64,000 nt of DNA, taken from the NCBI RefSeq assembly GCF_002102255.1, contig NZ_LQPH01000128.1:1-64000 (forward strand), written 5' to 3'. A model generated the notes under the pieces. It was not told the DNA's origin. It did no database searches and was given only the letters and a program-made list of their open reading frames with translations. This stretch comes from Mycobacterium nebraskense. GTDB taxonomy: Bacteria > Actinomycetota > Actinomycetes > Mycobacteriales > Mycobacteriaceae. Position 1 is the stretch's first letter, and each line of letters begins with the position of its first letter. Below, in pieces: positions 26,333 through 36,122 of this stretch. A program made the translations under genes and the position numbers.

Positions 26333-26683
26333 GTGTCAGGAACACGGCCTGCGGCGCGTAGGACAAACATTGCGGCCGCACAAGGGGTACTCCGCAGCGT
26401 TGACGCCGAAGAACGGATCGCCTGGGTTTCCAGAGCACTGTGCCGGACCACGGACCCGGACGAACTTTTCGTTCGGGGAGCGGCCCAACGCAAAGCCGCC
26501 GTCATCTGCCGGCACTGCCCGGTCATGCAGGAGTGCGGCGCGGACGCTCTGGACAACAAGGTCGAGTTCGGCGTCTGGGGCGGCATGACCGAGCGTCAGC
26601 GCAGGGCCCTGCTCAAGCAACACCCCGAGGTGGTCTCCTGGGCGGACTTCTTCGACAAGAGGAGAACCCGCAACGTCGGCTGA
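26333..26683 (+). CDS. whiB4: WhiB4-like redox-sensitive transcription factor
   Basis: 116-residue WhiB protein. The four cysteines of the [4Fe-4S] cluster are C37, C59, C62 and C68 (C-x21-C-x2-C-x5-C), followed by the GVWGG turn and the basic TERQRRALLK stretch that contacts DNA. In M. tuberculosis WhiB4 (Rv3681c) senses oxygen and NO and represses antioxidant genes. The start is the GTG at 26333. Position between ponA2 and the Rv3679/Rv3680 ATPases is as in M. tuberculosis. Confidence 0.94.
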   Translation: MSGTRPAARRTNIAAAQGVLRSVDAEERIAWVSRALCRTTDPDELFVRGAAQRKAAVICRHCPVMQECGADALDNKVEFGVWGGMTERQRRALLKQHPEVVSWADFFDKRRTRNVG

Positions 26684-26704
26684 CCCACCGGCCCGACCCG
26701 ACTC

Positions 26705-27874
26705 CTAGCGCAGGGGTCCCTGGGCCGTGGTACGGGCCGTGTCGTCGCCGGCCGACGTGATCTGATCGGCGAGCGCGCGCAACGCTTCCAGGTCCGAGAC
26801 GTCGAACGGCAGCGACGGAACCCCGATGACCGCCACGTGCGGATTGGCCCCGGTGAACCGCGACAGCAACCTGATCTCCCGTTTGGCGGTCTGCGCACGA
26901 TCGGCATGAATCCTCAGCACGGCCGCGGCCAACGACGCCGCCTCGGAATCCGGCTCGGCCTCCAACGTTTCGGTTCCGTCGATCGCCCGCTCGGCGGGCA
27001 ACGAACACAACGTCGGGTGGGTACGGTTCAAAACCAGCCCGGCGAGCGGCATGCCTTCCTGGGACAGCCGGTCGACGAAGAATGAGGCCTCGCGCAGCGC
27101 ATCGGGTTCGGCCGCCGACACCACCACGAATTGCGTACCGCGCCTCTTCAGCAGCGCGTACGTGCGGTCCGCCTTCTCCCGGAAACCGCCGAAGGTGGCG
27201 TCCAGCGACTGCACGAATTCCGCCGCATCGCTCAACATCTGTGAGCCGAGCACGGTGGATATCGCCTTCATCGCCAAACCCATTGCGCCCGTGACCAATC
27301 GGCCTATGCCCCGGCCCGGCGCGAGCAGCAGCCGCCACAACCGGCTGTCCATGAAGCTGCCCAACCGTTTGGGCGCGTCCAGGAAGTCCAGCGCGTTGCG
27401 CGACGGCGGGGTGTCCACCACCACCAGGTCCCACCGGTCCTCGGCCAGCAGTTGACCGAGCTTCTCCATCGCCATGTACTCCTGCGTGCCGGCGAGGGAG
27501 CTGGCGACGGTCTGATAGAACTGGTTGTCCAGAATCGCTTGCGCCCGGCCGTTTCCGGAGTACTGGACCACCATCTCGTCGAACGTGCGACGCATGTCGA
27601 GCATCATCGCGTGTAACTCACCGGGGACCTCGGACGCCAAGGGCACCCGTTGCGGGGTGTTGCCGAGGTCGTTGACCCCGAGCGCCTGCGCCAATCGCTT
27701 GGCCGGGTCGATGGTCAAAACGCAGACGTTGCGGCCGTATTCGGCCGCGCGCAACGCCATCGCGGCCGCGGTGGTGGTCTTGCCCACCCCGCCGGCACCG
27801 CAGCACACCACCACCCGGTTGGTCGTGTCGGCCAAGATCGAGGCCATATCAAGTCTATTCGGTGTGGTACTCAT
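26705..27874 (-). CDS. ArsA/Get3-like ATPase (Rv3680-like)
   Basis: 389-residue P-loop ATPase of the anion-transporting ATPase family. The deviant Walker A ([15 protein letters not shown]), switch I and the [15 protein letters not shown]alker B-like block are present. It overlaps the paralogous upstream gene by 4 bp; the two products form a hetero-complex in M. tuberculosis (Rv3679-Rv3680, called BagA/BagB), with reported effects on glycerol and NO tolerance. A Get3-like role in handling tail-anchored membrane proteins is suggested by fold. No arsenite-binding cysteine triplet was seen. Confidence 0.92.
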   Translation of the reverse strand: MSTTPNRLDMASILADTTNRVVVCCGAGGVGKTTTAAAMALRAAEYGRNVCVLTIDPAKRLAQALGVNDLGNTPQRVPLASEVPGELHAMMLDMRRTFDEMVVQYSGNGRAQAILDNQFYQTVASSLAGTQEYMAMEKLGQLLAEDRWDLVVVDTPPSRNALDFLDAPKRLGSFMDSRLWRLLLAPGRGIGRLVTGAMGLAMKAISTVLGSQMLSDAAEFVQSLDATFGGFREKADRTYALLKRRGTQFVVVSAAEPDALREASFFVDRLSQEGMPLAGLVLNRTHPTLCSLPAERAIDGTETLEAEPDSEAASLAAAVLRIHADRAQTAKREIRLLSRFTGANPHVAVIGVPSLPFDVSDLEALRALADQITSAGDDTARTTAQGPLR

Positions 27875-28890
27875 CGAACCCCCTGCTGCGCAAGCGATTC
27901 CGAAAGCTCATAGAGGCTTCCGAGGTCGACACCGTCGGAGATCGCCGGCAGCTCGAGCCGGGGCACGTGCAACGCGTCCAGCTGTTGCGCGACCTCGGCT
28001 CGCGCGGCGATGACCGTCGCATGCTCGATGGTTTCGGTCAGCAGGCCGGCGAACTCGGCGTCGTTCAGCTTGATCCCCGCCATCTCCAGCCCTGCCCGCA
28101 CCGAGTCCGCGTCGACGTGTCCCTCGGCGGCCTTCGCCAGGTCGGCGGGCTGCAGGTGGGACGCGATGTTGCGATTCACGATCACGCTGCCGATCGGCAG
28201 CTCCATCTCGGCGAGCTCCTCGATGGCTTCCAGGGTTTCCTGCACCGGCAACGCCTCCAGCAGGGTGACCACGTGGATGGCGGTCTGCTCGGAATGCAGC
28301 AGCCTCACCACGCCCTCACTCTGTGAGTGCACCGGCCCGCCCTTGGCCAGATCCGACACGGCCTTGGTGACGTCCAGGAAGCGGGCGATCCGCCCCGTCG
28401 GTGGGGCGTCGACGACAACCGCGTCGTAAACGGGAAGCCGGTTCTTATCGACGCGCACCACCGACTCCTTGATCTTCCCGGTGAGCAGCACGTCGCGCAG
28501 CCCGGGCGCGATCGTCGTCGCGAACTCGATGGCGCCGATGCGGCGCATCGCCCGCCCGGCGATACCGAGGTTGTAGAACATGTCCAGGTATTCCAGGAAC
28601 GCGGCCTCGATGTCGATCGCCAGGGCATTGACCTGACCGCCACGTTCGGCGGTCGCGATCTTGACCTCCTGGTAGGGCAGCGGTGGCACGTCGAAGAGTT
28701 GCGCAATGCCTTGCCGCCCTTCGACTTCCACGAGGAGAACCTTGCGGCCTCCGGCTGCCAGGGTCAGCGCCAGTGCGGCCGCTATCGTCGACTTGCCCGT
28801 ACCGCCTTTGCCGGTGACGAAATGCAGGCGGGCCTTCGAAAGCCGCGCCGGCCAGCCGACGGCGCTACCGCCGCTCGATGTGTTTGCCAC
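27871..28890 (-). CDS. ArsA/Get3-like ATPase (Rv3679-like)
   Basis: 339 residues and first gene of the two-ATPase operon. Walker A is [15 protein letters not shown], the ADP-sensing block is [11 protein letters not shown], and the switch II region follows. It is shorter than its partner and differs in the C-terminal third, as in M. tuberculosis. Separated by 77 bp from the divergent DUF4177 gene, so their promoters share this gap. Confidence 0.92.
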   Translation of the reverse strand: MANTSSGGSAVGWPARLSKARLHFVTGKGGTGKSTIAAALALTLAAGGRKVLLVEVEGRQGIAQLFDVPPLPYQEVKIATAERGGQVNALAIDIEAAFLEYLDMFYNLGIAGRAMRRIGAIEFATTIAPGLRDVLLTGKIKESVVRVDKNRLPVYDAVVVDAPPTGRIARFLDVTKAVSDLAKGGPVHSQSEGVVRLLHSEQTAIHVVTLLEALPVQETLEAIEELAEMELPIGSVIVNRNIASHLQPADLAKAAEGHVDADSVRAGLEMAGIKLNDAEFAGLLTETIEHATVIAARAEVAQQLDALHVPRLELPAISDGVDLGSLYELSESLAQQGVR

Positions 28891-28967
28891 CTTCGCATGC
28901 TAGCCCGACCCGCGCCCGGCCCCCGGGCAGGCCAGAGCCGTTCACATCCGACCGATAAGCTCGCGCC

Positions 28968-29129
28968 ATGAGCCAACCGACCGCATGGGAATACGTCACG
29001 GTCCCGCTGCTGACACACGCCACCAAACAAATTCTCGACCAGTGGGGTGCCGACGGCTGGGAACTGGTGTCCGTATTGCCCGGGCCAACCGGCGAGCAAC
29101 ACGTCGCGTATCTGAAGCGCCCGAAGTAG
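28968..29129 (+). CDS. DUF4177 small protein (Rv3678A-like)
   Basis: 53-residue protein. It begins MSQPTAWEYVTVPL, has the family's central QWGADGWELVSVLP and ends in LKRPK. The DUF4177 family are short two-strand-plus-helix proteins of unknown function. The stop at 29127-29129 is immediately followed by the ATG of the RidA gene, so they are co-transcribed. The same gene pair occurs in M. tuberculosis (Rv3678A-Rv3678c). Confidence 0.9.
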   Translation: MSQPTAWEYVTVPLLTHATKQILDQWGADGWELVSVLPGPTGEQHVAYLKRPK

Positions 29130-29594
29130 ATGACTGCGTCGGCCCGGCTCGCGCAACTTGGTGTCGCGCTTCCGGAGGTGGTGGCGCCGCTGGCCGCCTA
29201 TGTCCCCGCCGTGCGGACGGGCGACCTGGTCTACACCGCGGGTCAGCTACCGATGCAGGCGGGACAGCTGGCCGGGACCGGCAAGGTCGGGGCCCAGGTC
29301 AGCCCGGACGAGGGCAGGGCGATGGCGCGGATCTGCGCGCTCAATGCCCTGGCGGCCATCGATTCGCTGGTGGGCATCGACGCCGTGACCCGGGTGGTCA
29401 AGGTCGTCGGCTTCGTCGCGTCGGCTCCGGGTTTCAACGGCCAGCCCAGCATCATCAACGGGGCTTCCGAGCTGCTCGCCGAGGTGTTCGGCGATGACGG
29501 CGCCCACGCGCGGTCGGCCGTCGGCGTGTCCGAGCTGCCGCTGGATGCGCCGGTGGAAGTGGAGCTGATCGTGGAGGTCGGCTCACGACCGTGA
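29130..29594 (+). CDS. RidA/YjgF family protein
   Basis: 154 residues of the RidA (reactive imine deaminase) superfamily. Typical blocks are GDLVYTAGQLPM near residue 30, NALAAIDSLVG in the middle and the C-terminal ELPLDAPVEVELIVEV strand. The catalytic arginine of canonical RidA (in the C-terminal xARxx block) is not clearly present: the stretch reads HARSAVGVSELPLD, which does carry an Arg near the expected position. It overlaps the next gene by 4 bp (GTGA). A housekeeping role in clearing enamine by-products is the family norm. Confidence 0.88.
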   Translation: MTASARLAQLGVALPEVVAPLAAYVPAVRTGDLVYTAGQLPMQAGQLAGTGKVGAQVSPDEGRAMARICALNALAAIDSLVGIDAVTRVVKVVGFVASAPGFNGQPSIINGASELLAEVFGDDGAHARSAVGVSELPLDAPVEVELIVEVGSRP

Positions 29595-30382
29595 CCGACG
29601 CACCCGAGTCGCTGAGCCATCCCGCATACGGCAGGCTGCGGGCGGTCACCGACACTGCCTCGGTGCTGTTGGCCGACAACCCCGGATTGCTGACGCTCGA
29701 GGGCACCAACACCTGGGTGCTGCGCGGCAGGGGCAGCGACGAGTTGGTCGTCGTGGATCCCGGGCCGGACGACGACGAGCACGTCGCCCGGCTCGCCGAG
29801 TTGGGCCGCATCGCGCTGGTCCTGATCAGTCACCGGCACGGCGATCACACCGACGGCATCGACAAGCTGGTCGAGCGCACCGGCGCGACGGTGCGGTCGG
29901 CGGGCAGCGGATTCTTGCGCGGCCTTGGCGGCCACCTCACCGACGGCGAGGTCATCGACGCGGCCGGCCTGAAGATCAAGGTGATGGCCACCCCCGGCCA
30001 CACCGCCGACTCGCTGTCCTTCGTGCTTGATGATGCCGTGCTCACCGCGGACAGCGTGCTGGGCCGCGGGACCGCCGTCATAGATAAGGAAGACGGCAGT
30101 CTGGCCGACTACCTGGAATCGTTGCGCCGGCTGCGCGGGCTGGGCTCGCGCACGGTGCTGCCCGGTCACGGGCCGGACCTGGCCGACCTGGAGGCCGTCG
30201 CGTCCGGCTACCTGATGCACCGGCAGGAACGCCTGGAACAGGTGCGCGGGGCGTTGCGGGACATCGGCGACGACGCCACCGCACGCCAGGTCGTCGAACA
30301 CGTCTATGTAGACGTCGACGAGAAACTCTGGGACGCGGCCGAATGGTCCGTTCAGGCGCAGCTGGACTATTTGCAGCGTTGA
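29591..30382 (+). CDS. MBL-fold metallohydrolase (Rv3677c-like)
   Basis: 263-residue metallo-beta-lactamase-fold hydrolase. The zinc motif SHRHGDHTDG, a downstream ATPGHTADS histidine and the DSVLG/GHG ligands are intact. It is closest in shape to LACTB2/glyoxalase II-like hydrolases, with a C-terminal helical tail (HRQERLEQVRGAL) typical of LACTB2. Substrate is unknown; some LACTB2 proteins are RNases. Last gene of the DUF4177-RidA-MBL unit and convergent with crp. Confidence 0.9.
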   Translation: MTDAPESLSHPAYGRLRAVTDTASVLLADNPGLLTLEGTNTWVLRGRGSDELVVVDPGPDDDEHVARLAELGRIALVLISHRHGDHTDGIDKLVERTGATVRSAGSGFLRGLGGHLTDGEVIDAAGLKIKVMATPGHTADSLSFVLDDAVLTADSVLGRGTAVIDKEDGSLADYLESLRRLRGLGSRTVLPGHGPDLADLEAVASGYLMHRQERLEQVRGALRDIGDDATARQVVEHVYVDVDEKLWDAAEWSVQAQLDYLQR

Positions 30383-30464
30383 ACTCTCGCCGAAATCGAC
30401 GCTAACGCGGAAAAGTTCGAGAGAACGTGCCGATAACGTCGATCTCGACGCAATTCGCGCGCGC

Positions 30465-31139
30465 TTACCTCGCCCGGCGCGCCAGCCTTTCGGAGTCCGA
30501 AATCAGCACACTCTTGCCCTCCAGGCGGATCCAGCCGCGGTGGGCGAAATCGGCCAGCGCCTTGTTCACCGTCTCCCGGGAGGCGCCCACCAGCTGGGCG
30601 ATCTCCTCCTGGGTCAGGTCGTGGGTGACCCGCATCGCGCCACCCTCCTGGGTGCCGAAACGCTGGGCGAGCTGCAGCAGCTGCTTGGCCACCCGGCCGG
30701 GGACGTCGGTGAAGATGAGGTCGGCCAGATTGTTGTTGGTGCGGCGCAGCCGTCGGGCCAGCACCCGCAGCAGCTGCTCGGCGATCTCGGGACGATCAGC
30801 GATCCACGCCCGCAGCGCATCGCGGTCCATCGACACCGCGCGCACCTCGGTGATGGTGGTCGCGCTGGAAGTCCGGGGGCCCGGGTCGAAAATGGACAAC
30901 TCGCCGAACATGTCCGACGGGCCCATGATCGTCAGCAGGTTCTCCCGGCCGTCGGGTGAGCGACGGCCAATCTTGACCTTCCCCGAGACGATGATGTACA
31001 GCCGATCGCCCGGCTCGCCTTCGGCGAAGACCGTGTGCCCACGGGGAAAGTCGACGGGTTGCAGTTGCTTGGTCAGCGCTGCGATGGCGCCGGGCTCAAC
31101 CCCTTGGAAGATTCCTGCCCTTGCCAGGATCTCGTCCAC
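30465..31139 (-). CDS. crp: CRP/FNR-type global regulator
   Basis: 224 residues, the same length as M. tuberculosis CRP (Rv3676). An N-terminal cyclic-nucleotide domain ([18 protein letters not shown], then [18 protein letters not shown] as the phosphate-binding cassette) is followed by a winged helix with [21 protein letters not shown]. It binds cAMP and controls many genes. The window's right edge carries a class III cyclase gene, a possible source of its ligand. A 13-bp palindrome (GGACATTTTGTCC, 31211-31223) upstream overlaps the likely promoter. Confidence 0.95.
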   Translation of the reverse strand: MDEILARAGIFQGVEPGAIAALTKQLQPVDFPRGHTVFAEGEPGDRLYIIVSGKVKIGRRSPDGRENLLTIMGPSDMFGELSIFDPGPRTSSATTITEVRAVSMDRDALRAWIADRPEIAEQLLRVLARRLRRTNNNLADLIFTDVPGRVAKQLLQLAQRFGTQEGGAMRVTHDLTQEEIAQLVGASRETVNKALADFAHRGWIRLEGKSVLISDSERLARRAR

Positions 31140-31234
31140 ATTGCCTCTTCAGATTTCCAATGATTGTGATACGGGCAGGTTAATCCCGTGCTCGCATGAG
31201 TCTAGCGGTAGGACATTTTGTCCAACGTGCAACG

Positions 31235-31630
31235 CTACACACGATTGACGTATCGAGTGGCCTTAAACTGCGGATTGATGCGCGCATGGGCGTGTATTCG
31301 CGTCGGCAATGTCAGCTCGCCATGGTCAACGAAGCTGGCGGCAAACGACGGCGCCGCGTGACGCGGCCCGGCGGTCAACCCGGCCAGCGCGGCCTCCGAA
31401 AGTTCCCGAGCCTCGCGCAGATGCAGGTATTCCAGCGCCTCCGGCATGCCTTCGCGAGCCAGCGTGTGGAGGTCGACGAACTCGGCCCGCTCGAAAAGCT
31501 CGGTGACCGCGATCATCGCGACGTCATCGCGGGCGAGCTCCCGTTCGAGCCGCCCCAAGCCGAGCGCCGCCAGCATCAGCAGCCCCGGAACGCAGGCCAC
31601 CAGCAACCATGACACAAGGAGAGTAAACAT
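31235..31630 (-). CDS. Small membrane protein (Rv3675-like)
   Basis: 131 residues from ATG 31630. One hydrophobic N-terminal segment (FTLLVSWLLVACVPGLLMLAA) is followed by a charged cytoplasm-type helix (RLERELARDD) and a soluble tail. It has no enzymatic motif. The position between crp and nth corresponds to Rv3675 of M. tuberculosis, which is of similar length. A TTG three codons upstream is a poorer start. Confidence 0.72.
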   Translation of the reverse strand: MFTLLVSWLLVACVPGLLMLAALGLGRLERELARDDVAMIAVTELFERAEFVDLHTLAREGMPEALEYLHLREARELSEAALAGLTAGPRHAAPSFAASFVDHGELTLPTRIHAHARINPQFKATRYVNRV

Positions 31631-31686
31631 GGCCTTCAATCAACACGAGGTCTCGGCGAGATCACGAAATCAGTACTCTGTCGTAG

Positions 31687-32484
31687 GTGACAGCGGCAAA
31701 GTCGTCCGGGCGCTCGAAGTCCACGTCAGCCACGCCGGGCGGTGACGCCGCGCGGCGCTGGGCTGACGAGACCCGAGTCGGCTTGGTGCGACGGGCCCGC
31801 CGGATGAATCGGGCGCTGGCGCAGGCGTTTCCGGACGCGCACTGCGAGCTCGACTTCACCACGCCGCTAGAGCTGACCGTCGCCACCATCCTTTCCGCGC
31901 AGAGCACCGACAAACGGGTGAACCTGACGACGCCGGCTTTGTTCAAGCGGTACCCCTCGGCGCTGGACTACGCGCAAGCCGACCGCGACGAACTGGAAAC
32001 CCTCATCCGCCCGACGGGGTTCTTCCGGAACAAGGCGACCTCCCTCATCGGCCTCGGGCAGGCCCTGGTCGAACGGTTCGACGGCGAGGTGCCCTCCACC
32101 ATGGAAGAACTCGTCACGCTGCCCGGCGTGGGCCGCAAGACCGCCAACGTCATCCTGGGCAACGCATTTGGGGTCCCCGGCATCACGGTCGACACCCACT
32201 TCGCACGGCTGCTGCACCGGTGGCGCTGGACCGCCGACAAGGACCCGGTCAAGATCGAGCGTGCGGCCGGCGAACTGATCGAACGCAGCGAGTGGACCAT
32301 GTTGAGCCACCGCGTGATCTTCCACGGCCGCCGGGTGTGCCACGCCCGCAAGCCGGCCTGCGGTGTGTGCGTGGTGGCCAAGGACTGCCCCTCCTTCGGC
32401 CTCGGTCCCACCGAGCCGCTGCTGGCAGCGCCCCTGGTGCGGGGCCCGGAAACCGAGCACCTACTGGCCCTGGCCGGCCTGTAG
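31687..32484 (+). CDS. nth: Endonuclease III
   Basis: 265-residue bifunctional DNA glycosylase/AP lyase for oxidised pyrimidines. The helix-hairpin-helix is [13 protein letters not shown] with the catalytic lysine, the aspartate lies in [10 protein letters not shown], and the [4Fe-4S] loop is C-x6-C-x2-C-x5-C ([17 protein letters not shown]). An N-terminal extension of about 20 residues compared with M. tuberculosis Nth depends on the GTG start at 31687. It opens a run of four same-strand genes ending with marP. Confidence 0.94.
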   Translation: MTAAKSSGRSKSTSATPGGDAARRWADETRVGLVRRARRMNRALAQAFPDAHCELDFTTPLELTVATILSAQSTDKRVNLTTPALFKRYPSALDYAQADRDELETLIRPTGFFRNKATSLIGLGQALVERFDGEVPSTMEELVTLPGVGRKTANVILGNAFGVPGITVDTHFARLLHRWRWTADKDPVKIERAAGELIERSEWTMLSHRVIFHGRRVCHARKPACGVCVVAKDCPSFGLGPTEPLLAAPLVRGPETEHLLALAGL

Positions 32485-32496
32485 ACGTCTACGACC

Positions 32497-33141
32497 TTGA
32501 CGCGGACCACGCGCTGGACGATCGCCATCCTCGCGGTGGTGGCGGCACTGACCGCGGCCCTGGTGGCCCAGCTGCGCGATGATTCCGCGCCGACGAAACC
32601 CGGCAGCGCTGTGAACACGCCCGGCCGCGAACACCGCGACGCCGACACGGCGGCCGCGCTGGCGGGTCCGCGGCAGCGGGCCAACCTGGCGCCTTGTCCC
32701 GCCCCCGGCGACGGTCCCGGCCCCCAGGCGCTGCGCGGTGTCACGGCCGAATGCGCTGCGGACGGCTCGGTTGTCGACGTCGCCCGCGCGCTGGCCGGGC
32801 GCCGGGTCGTCCTCAACCTGTGGGCATATTGGTGCGCGCCGTGTGCGGCCGAACTGCCCGCGATGGCCGAGTATCAACGGCGCGCCGGGCCGGACGTGAT
32901 GGTGGTGACCGTGCATCAGGACGAGAACGAGACGGCCGCGTTGCTGCGGCTGGCCGAACTGGGCGTTCGGCTGCCAACCCTGCAGGACGGCCGCCGTCGG
33001 GTCGCGGCGGCCCTGGGCGTCGTGAACGTGATGCCCGCGACGGTGGTTCTGCGGCCGGACGGTAGCGTTGCGCAGATGCTGCCGCGGGCTTTCGCCAGCG
33101 CCGACGAGATCGCTGCCGCGGTCGGAAATGACAAGGGATAA
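32497..33141 (+). CDS. Membrane-anchored thioredoxin-like protein (Rv3673c-like)
   Basis: 214 residues. An N-terminal hydrophobic anchor (ILAVVAALTAALVAQL) is followed by a TlpA/ResA-type thioredoxin domain with the redox pair in LWAYWCAPCAAELPAM. A CPAPG-type cysteine pair earlier in the extracytoplasmic part (C about 68, C about 82) could form a second disulfide. It probably works as a disulfide reductase outside the membrane. The start is a TTG at 32497, 12 bp after nth. The same order is found in M. tuberculosis. Confidence 0.88.
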   Translation: MTRTTRWTIAILAVVAALTAALVAQLRDDSAPTKPGSAVNTPGREHRDADTAAALAGPRQRANLAPCPAPGDGPGPQALRGVTAECAADGSVVDVARALAGRRVVLNLWAYWCAPCAAELPAMAEYQRRAGPDVMVVTVHQDENETAALLRLAELGVRLPTLQDGRRRVAAALGVVNVMPATVVLRPDGSVAQMLPRAFASADEIAAAVGNDKG

Positions 33142-33149
33142 GCCGAAAA

Positions 33150-33971
33150 TTGGACCGACTGGAGCGCCCGGTGAGTGTTGGGGATACGTCCCCGCCTGCG
33201 CAAGGTGCGACTCCCGCCCGCTCGCACGGGACGGTTTCGCTGGCGCCCGACGACTCCCCGCCGTGGCTGCGTCCCCTGGTAGATAACGTCGCGCGGATGC
33301 CGGACGCGTACCGGCGCCGGCTACCGGCCGACGTGCTGGCGATGATCACCGGAATGCGCGGCAGCGGTCGCGAAGCCGCCGTCTTGGTGTTGTTCTCGGG
33401 ACCTCCATCCGCACCGGCCGACGGTGGCGTCCCCGACGATGCCGACTTGCTGGTCACCGTGCGGGCCTCGACGCTGCGCCACCACGCCGGCCAGGCGGCG
33501 TTTCCCGGCGGTGCGTCCGATCCCACCGATGAGGGCCCGGTGGCCACCGCCCTGCGCGAAGCCCAGGAGGAAACCGGGATCGACGTGTCCCGGTTGCGTC
33601 CCTTGGTCACGATGGAACGCACGTTCATTGCGCCGTCGCGGTTTCATGTCGTCCCGGTCTTGGCCTACTCGCCGGATCCCGGTCCGGTGACCGTCGTCAA
33701 CGAGGCCGAAACCGCGATCGTGGCGCGAGTTCCGCTGCGCGCCTTTATCAACCCGGTCAACCGGCTGATGGTCTACCGGGGCGACCTCGGCCGCCGGTGG
33801 GCCGGACCGGCGTTTCTGCTGAACGAGATGCTGGTTTGGGGATTCACTGGCCAGGTGATCTGTGCCATGCTCGACGTCGCCGGCTGGGCCCAGCCCTGGG
33901 ACACCACCGACGTCCGCGAGTTGGACGCGGCGATGGCGCTGGTCGGCGAGCAGGGTGGCTCCCCCCGATGA
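33150..33971 (+). CDS. NUDIX hydrolase, coenzyme A diphosphatase type (Rv3672c-like)
   Basis: 273 residues. The complete NUDIX box GASDPTDEGPVATALREAQEETGI-like segment is preceded by the VRASTLRHHAGQAAFPGG stretch that defines the CoA pyrophosphatase group (YeaB/NudL). It would hydrolyse CoA and related nucleotide diphosphates. The start is a TTG at 33150; a GTG at 33171 is an alternative. The stop overlaps the marP ATG by 4 bp. Confidence 0.9.
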   Translation: MDRLERPVSVGDTSPPAQGATPARSHGTVSLAPDDSPPWLRPLVDNVARMPDAYRRRLPADVLAMITGMRGSGREAAVLVLFSGPPSAPADGGVPDDADLLVTVRASTLRHHAGQAAFPGGASDPTDEGPVATALREAQEETGIDVSRLRPLVTMERTFIAPSRFHVVPVLAYSPDPGPVTVVNEAETAIVARVPLRAFINPVNRLMVYRGDLGRRWAGPAFLLNEMLVWGFTGQVICAMLDVAGWAQPWDTTDVRELDAAMALVGEQGGSPR

Positions 33972-35176
33972 ACATGAATTCGATGACCCCGTCGCAGTGG
34001 CTTGACGTGGCCGTGCTGTCGGTCGCCTTCATCGCGGCCGTCTCGGGCTGGCGTTCCGGCGCGCTGGGCTCGCTGCTGTCGTTCGTCGGCGTGTTGCTGG
34101 GCGCGATCGCGGGCGTGCTGCTGGCTCCCCACCTGGTCAGCCACATCGCCGCGCCCCGGGCCAAGCTGTTCGCCGCGCTGTTTCTGATCCTTGCGCTGGT
34201 CGTCATCGGTGAGGTCGCAGGGGTGGTGTTGGGACGGGCGGTCCGCGGCGCGATCCGCAGCCGCAGCATCCGGACGGTCGACTCGTTCATCGGGGTGGGG
34301 GTCCAGGTGGTGGTGGTGCTGACCGCGGCCTGGTTGTTGGCGACACCGCTGACCCAGTCGAAGGACCAGCCGGAGCTGGCCGCCGCGGTCCGCGGCTCGC
34401 GGGTGCTGGCCCAGGTCAACGAGGTCGCCCCGCCGTGGCTGAAGACGGTGCCCAAGCGGTTGTCGGCCCTGCTGAACACCTCCGGCCTGCCCGCGGTGCT
34501 GGAGCCGTTCAGCCGCACTCCGGTGATTCCCGTCGCCTCGCCCGACCCCGCCCTGGCCAACAATCCGGTGGTGCAGGCCACCGCGCCGAGCGTCGTCAAG
34601 GTGCGCAGCCTGGCACCGAGCTGCCAGAAAGTGTTGGAGGGCAGTGGATTTGTGATCGCCCCCGACCGGGTGATGACCAACGCGCACGTGGTGGCCGGTT
34701 CCAACAGCGTGCAAATCTACGCCAGCGGCAGTCCGCTCGATGCCTCCGTCGTGTCCTATGATCCGTCGGTCGACATCGCCATCCTCGCCGTCCCCAACCT
34801 GCCGCCACAGCCATTGGCGTTCGCTCAGGCCGAGGCGAAAACCGGTACCAGCGTTGTGGTGCTGGGCTACCCGGGCGGCGGCAACTTCACCGCGACCCCG
34901 GCCCGCATCCGCGAGGTTATCAAACTCAGCGGCCCCGACATCTACCGCGATCCCGCGCCGGTCACCCGTGACGTCTACACCATCAGAGCCAATGTGGAGC
35001 AAGGCAATTCGGGCGGACCGTTGATCGACCTGGATGGTCACGTGCTCGGCGTGGTGTTCGGCGCGGCCGTCGACGACCCCGACACCGGTTTCGTGTTGAC
35101 GGCCGACGAGGTGGCCAGTCAGCTCACCAAAATCGGTGACAGCCAGCAGGTGACTACCGGGTCCTGCGTCAGCTGA
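33968..35176 (+). CDS. marP: Membrane serine protease MarP (acid-resistance protease)
   Basis: 402 residues with four N-terminal transmembrane helices (colicin V production-like, to about residue 150) and a periplasmic chymotrypsin-like domain. The triad is His in MTNAHVVAG, Asp in DPSVDIAILAV and Ser in EQGNSGGPLID. Two cysteines (C about 219 and near the C-terminus) correspond to the redox-switch disulfide region of the M. tuberculosis enzyme (Rv3671c), which cleaves the peptidoglycan hydrolase RipA at low pH. Relative to GDSGGP of the classical motif, D is N here. In-frame ATGs at 33974 and 33983 are alternative starts. Confidence 0.94.
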   Translation: MNMNSMTPSQWLDVAVLSVAFIAAVSGWRSGALGSLLSFVGVLLGAIAGVLLAPHLVSHIAAPRAKLFAALFLILALVVIGEVAGVVLGRAVRGAIRSRSIRTVDSFIGVGVQVVVVLTAAWLLATPLTQSKDQPELAAAVRGSRVLAQVNEVAPPWLKTVPKRLSALLNTSGLPAVLEPFSRTPVIPVASPDPALANNPVVQATAPSVVKVRSLAPSCQKVLEGSGFVIAPDRVMTNAHVVAGSNSVQIYASGSPLDASVVSYDPSVDIAILAVPNLPPQPLAFAQAEAKTGTSVVVLGYPGGGNFTATPARIREVIKLSGPDIYRDPAPVTRDVYTIRANVEQGNSGGPLIDLDGHVLGVVFGAAVDDPDTGFVLTADEVASQLTKIGDSQQVTTGSCVS

Positions 35177-36122
35177 CCACGTAGTCGAGGAACTTCATCA
35201 AGTGCCTGTTGATTTCCTCGGGCATCTCTTCATGGCTGAAATGCCCTGCGCCGGTGATGGATACGTAACGGCCCTGCGGGGCGTAACGCTGCGTCCGGTC
35301 GACCGGGTCGGCCAGCACGTAGGGATCGGCGTCGCCGCGCAGGTGTAGCAGCGGCACGCTGAGCTGCTGGCACATCGATTTCATGAATCGGCGGCCCTCG
35401 TCGCGCAGCTGACTGCGCACCGCCCAGCGCTGATATTCCAGTGCGCAGTGCGCCGCCGACGGAATCTGGATGGCCGTCCGCAGGTAACCGATGGATTCGG
35501 AAAAGTCTTCGGATGCAAGCCATTTGGCGCAACTGCGGCTGCGGACCAGGCGCTCGATCTCGGCCGCGTTGTCACGGGTCAGCAAGCGCTCCGGCCAGGC
35601 CGGCAGCTGGTAGCGCAGCAACGTCGGCAACAGTGCGTATCCCTGGTCGCGCCGGGTCAGCGTGGACCGCCGCAGCGCCGCCGGGTGTGGCGAGCTGATC
35701 AGCGCGATGGCCGACACCAACCGGGCGTGCAGCAGCGCGGTGGCCCAGCAGGCCAGCCCGCCGTCGGCGTGACCGACCAGCGTCGCCGACGAGTGCCCCA
35801 GCGCGCGGATGAGGCCGGCCGTGTCGCCGGCGAGCGTCCAACCGTCGTAGCCGCGGGGCGGCTTGTCGCTGCCGCCGTAGCCGCGCAGGTCGACCGCCAC
35901 CACCCGCGCCCCGGTCAGTCCCCGCAACTGATGGCGCCACGACCACCAGAACGAGCCGAAGCCGTGCAGCAACATCACCAATGGGCGGGCCGTCGGTGGT
36001 GCGGCCGTGTCCGCGCCGGCGGGCAGGGCCTCTACGACATGGAACCGGATGCCGTTGGCGTGTACGTCCAAATGGCGCCAGGGCCCGTCGATGCGGGTTA
36101 CCGACGGATCCGGCGGGGCCAT
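35169..36122 (-). CDS. ephE: Alpha/beta hydrolase EphE (epoxide hydrolase-like)
   Basis: 317 residues. The oxyanion HGFGSFWWSWRHQL, the nucleophile elbow VGHADGGLA with Asp in place of Ser (as in epoxide hydrolases), and a late GAGHFSHEE histidine form the active site. The Asp nucleophile fits the EphE name used for Rv3670. It overlaps the 3' end of marP by 8 bp (convergent) and lies immediately downstream of the holin-like membrane gene. Confidence 0.9.
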   Translation of the reverse strand: MAPPDPSVTRIDGPWRHLDVHANGIRFHVVEALPAGADTAAPPTARPLVMLLHGFGSFWWSWRHQLRGLTGARVVAVDLRGYGGSDKPPRGYDGWTLAGDTAGLIRALGHSSATLVGHADGGLACWATALLHARLVSAIALISSPHPAALRRSTLTRRDQGYALLPTLLRYQLPAWPERLLTRDNAAEIERLVRSRSCAKWLASEDFSESIGYLRTAIQIPSAAHCALEYQRWAVRSQLRDEGRRFMKSMCQQLSVPLLHLRGDADPYVLADPVDRTQRYAPQGRYVSITGAGHFSHEEMPEEINRHLMKFLDYVVS

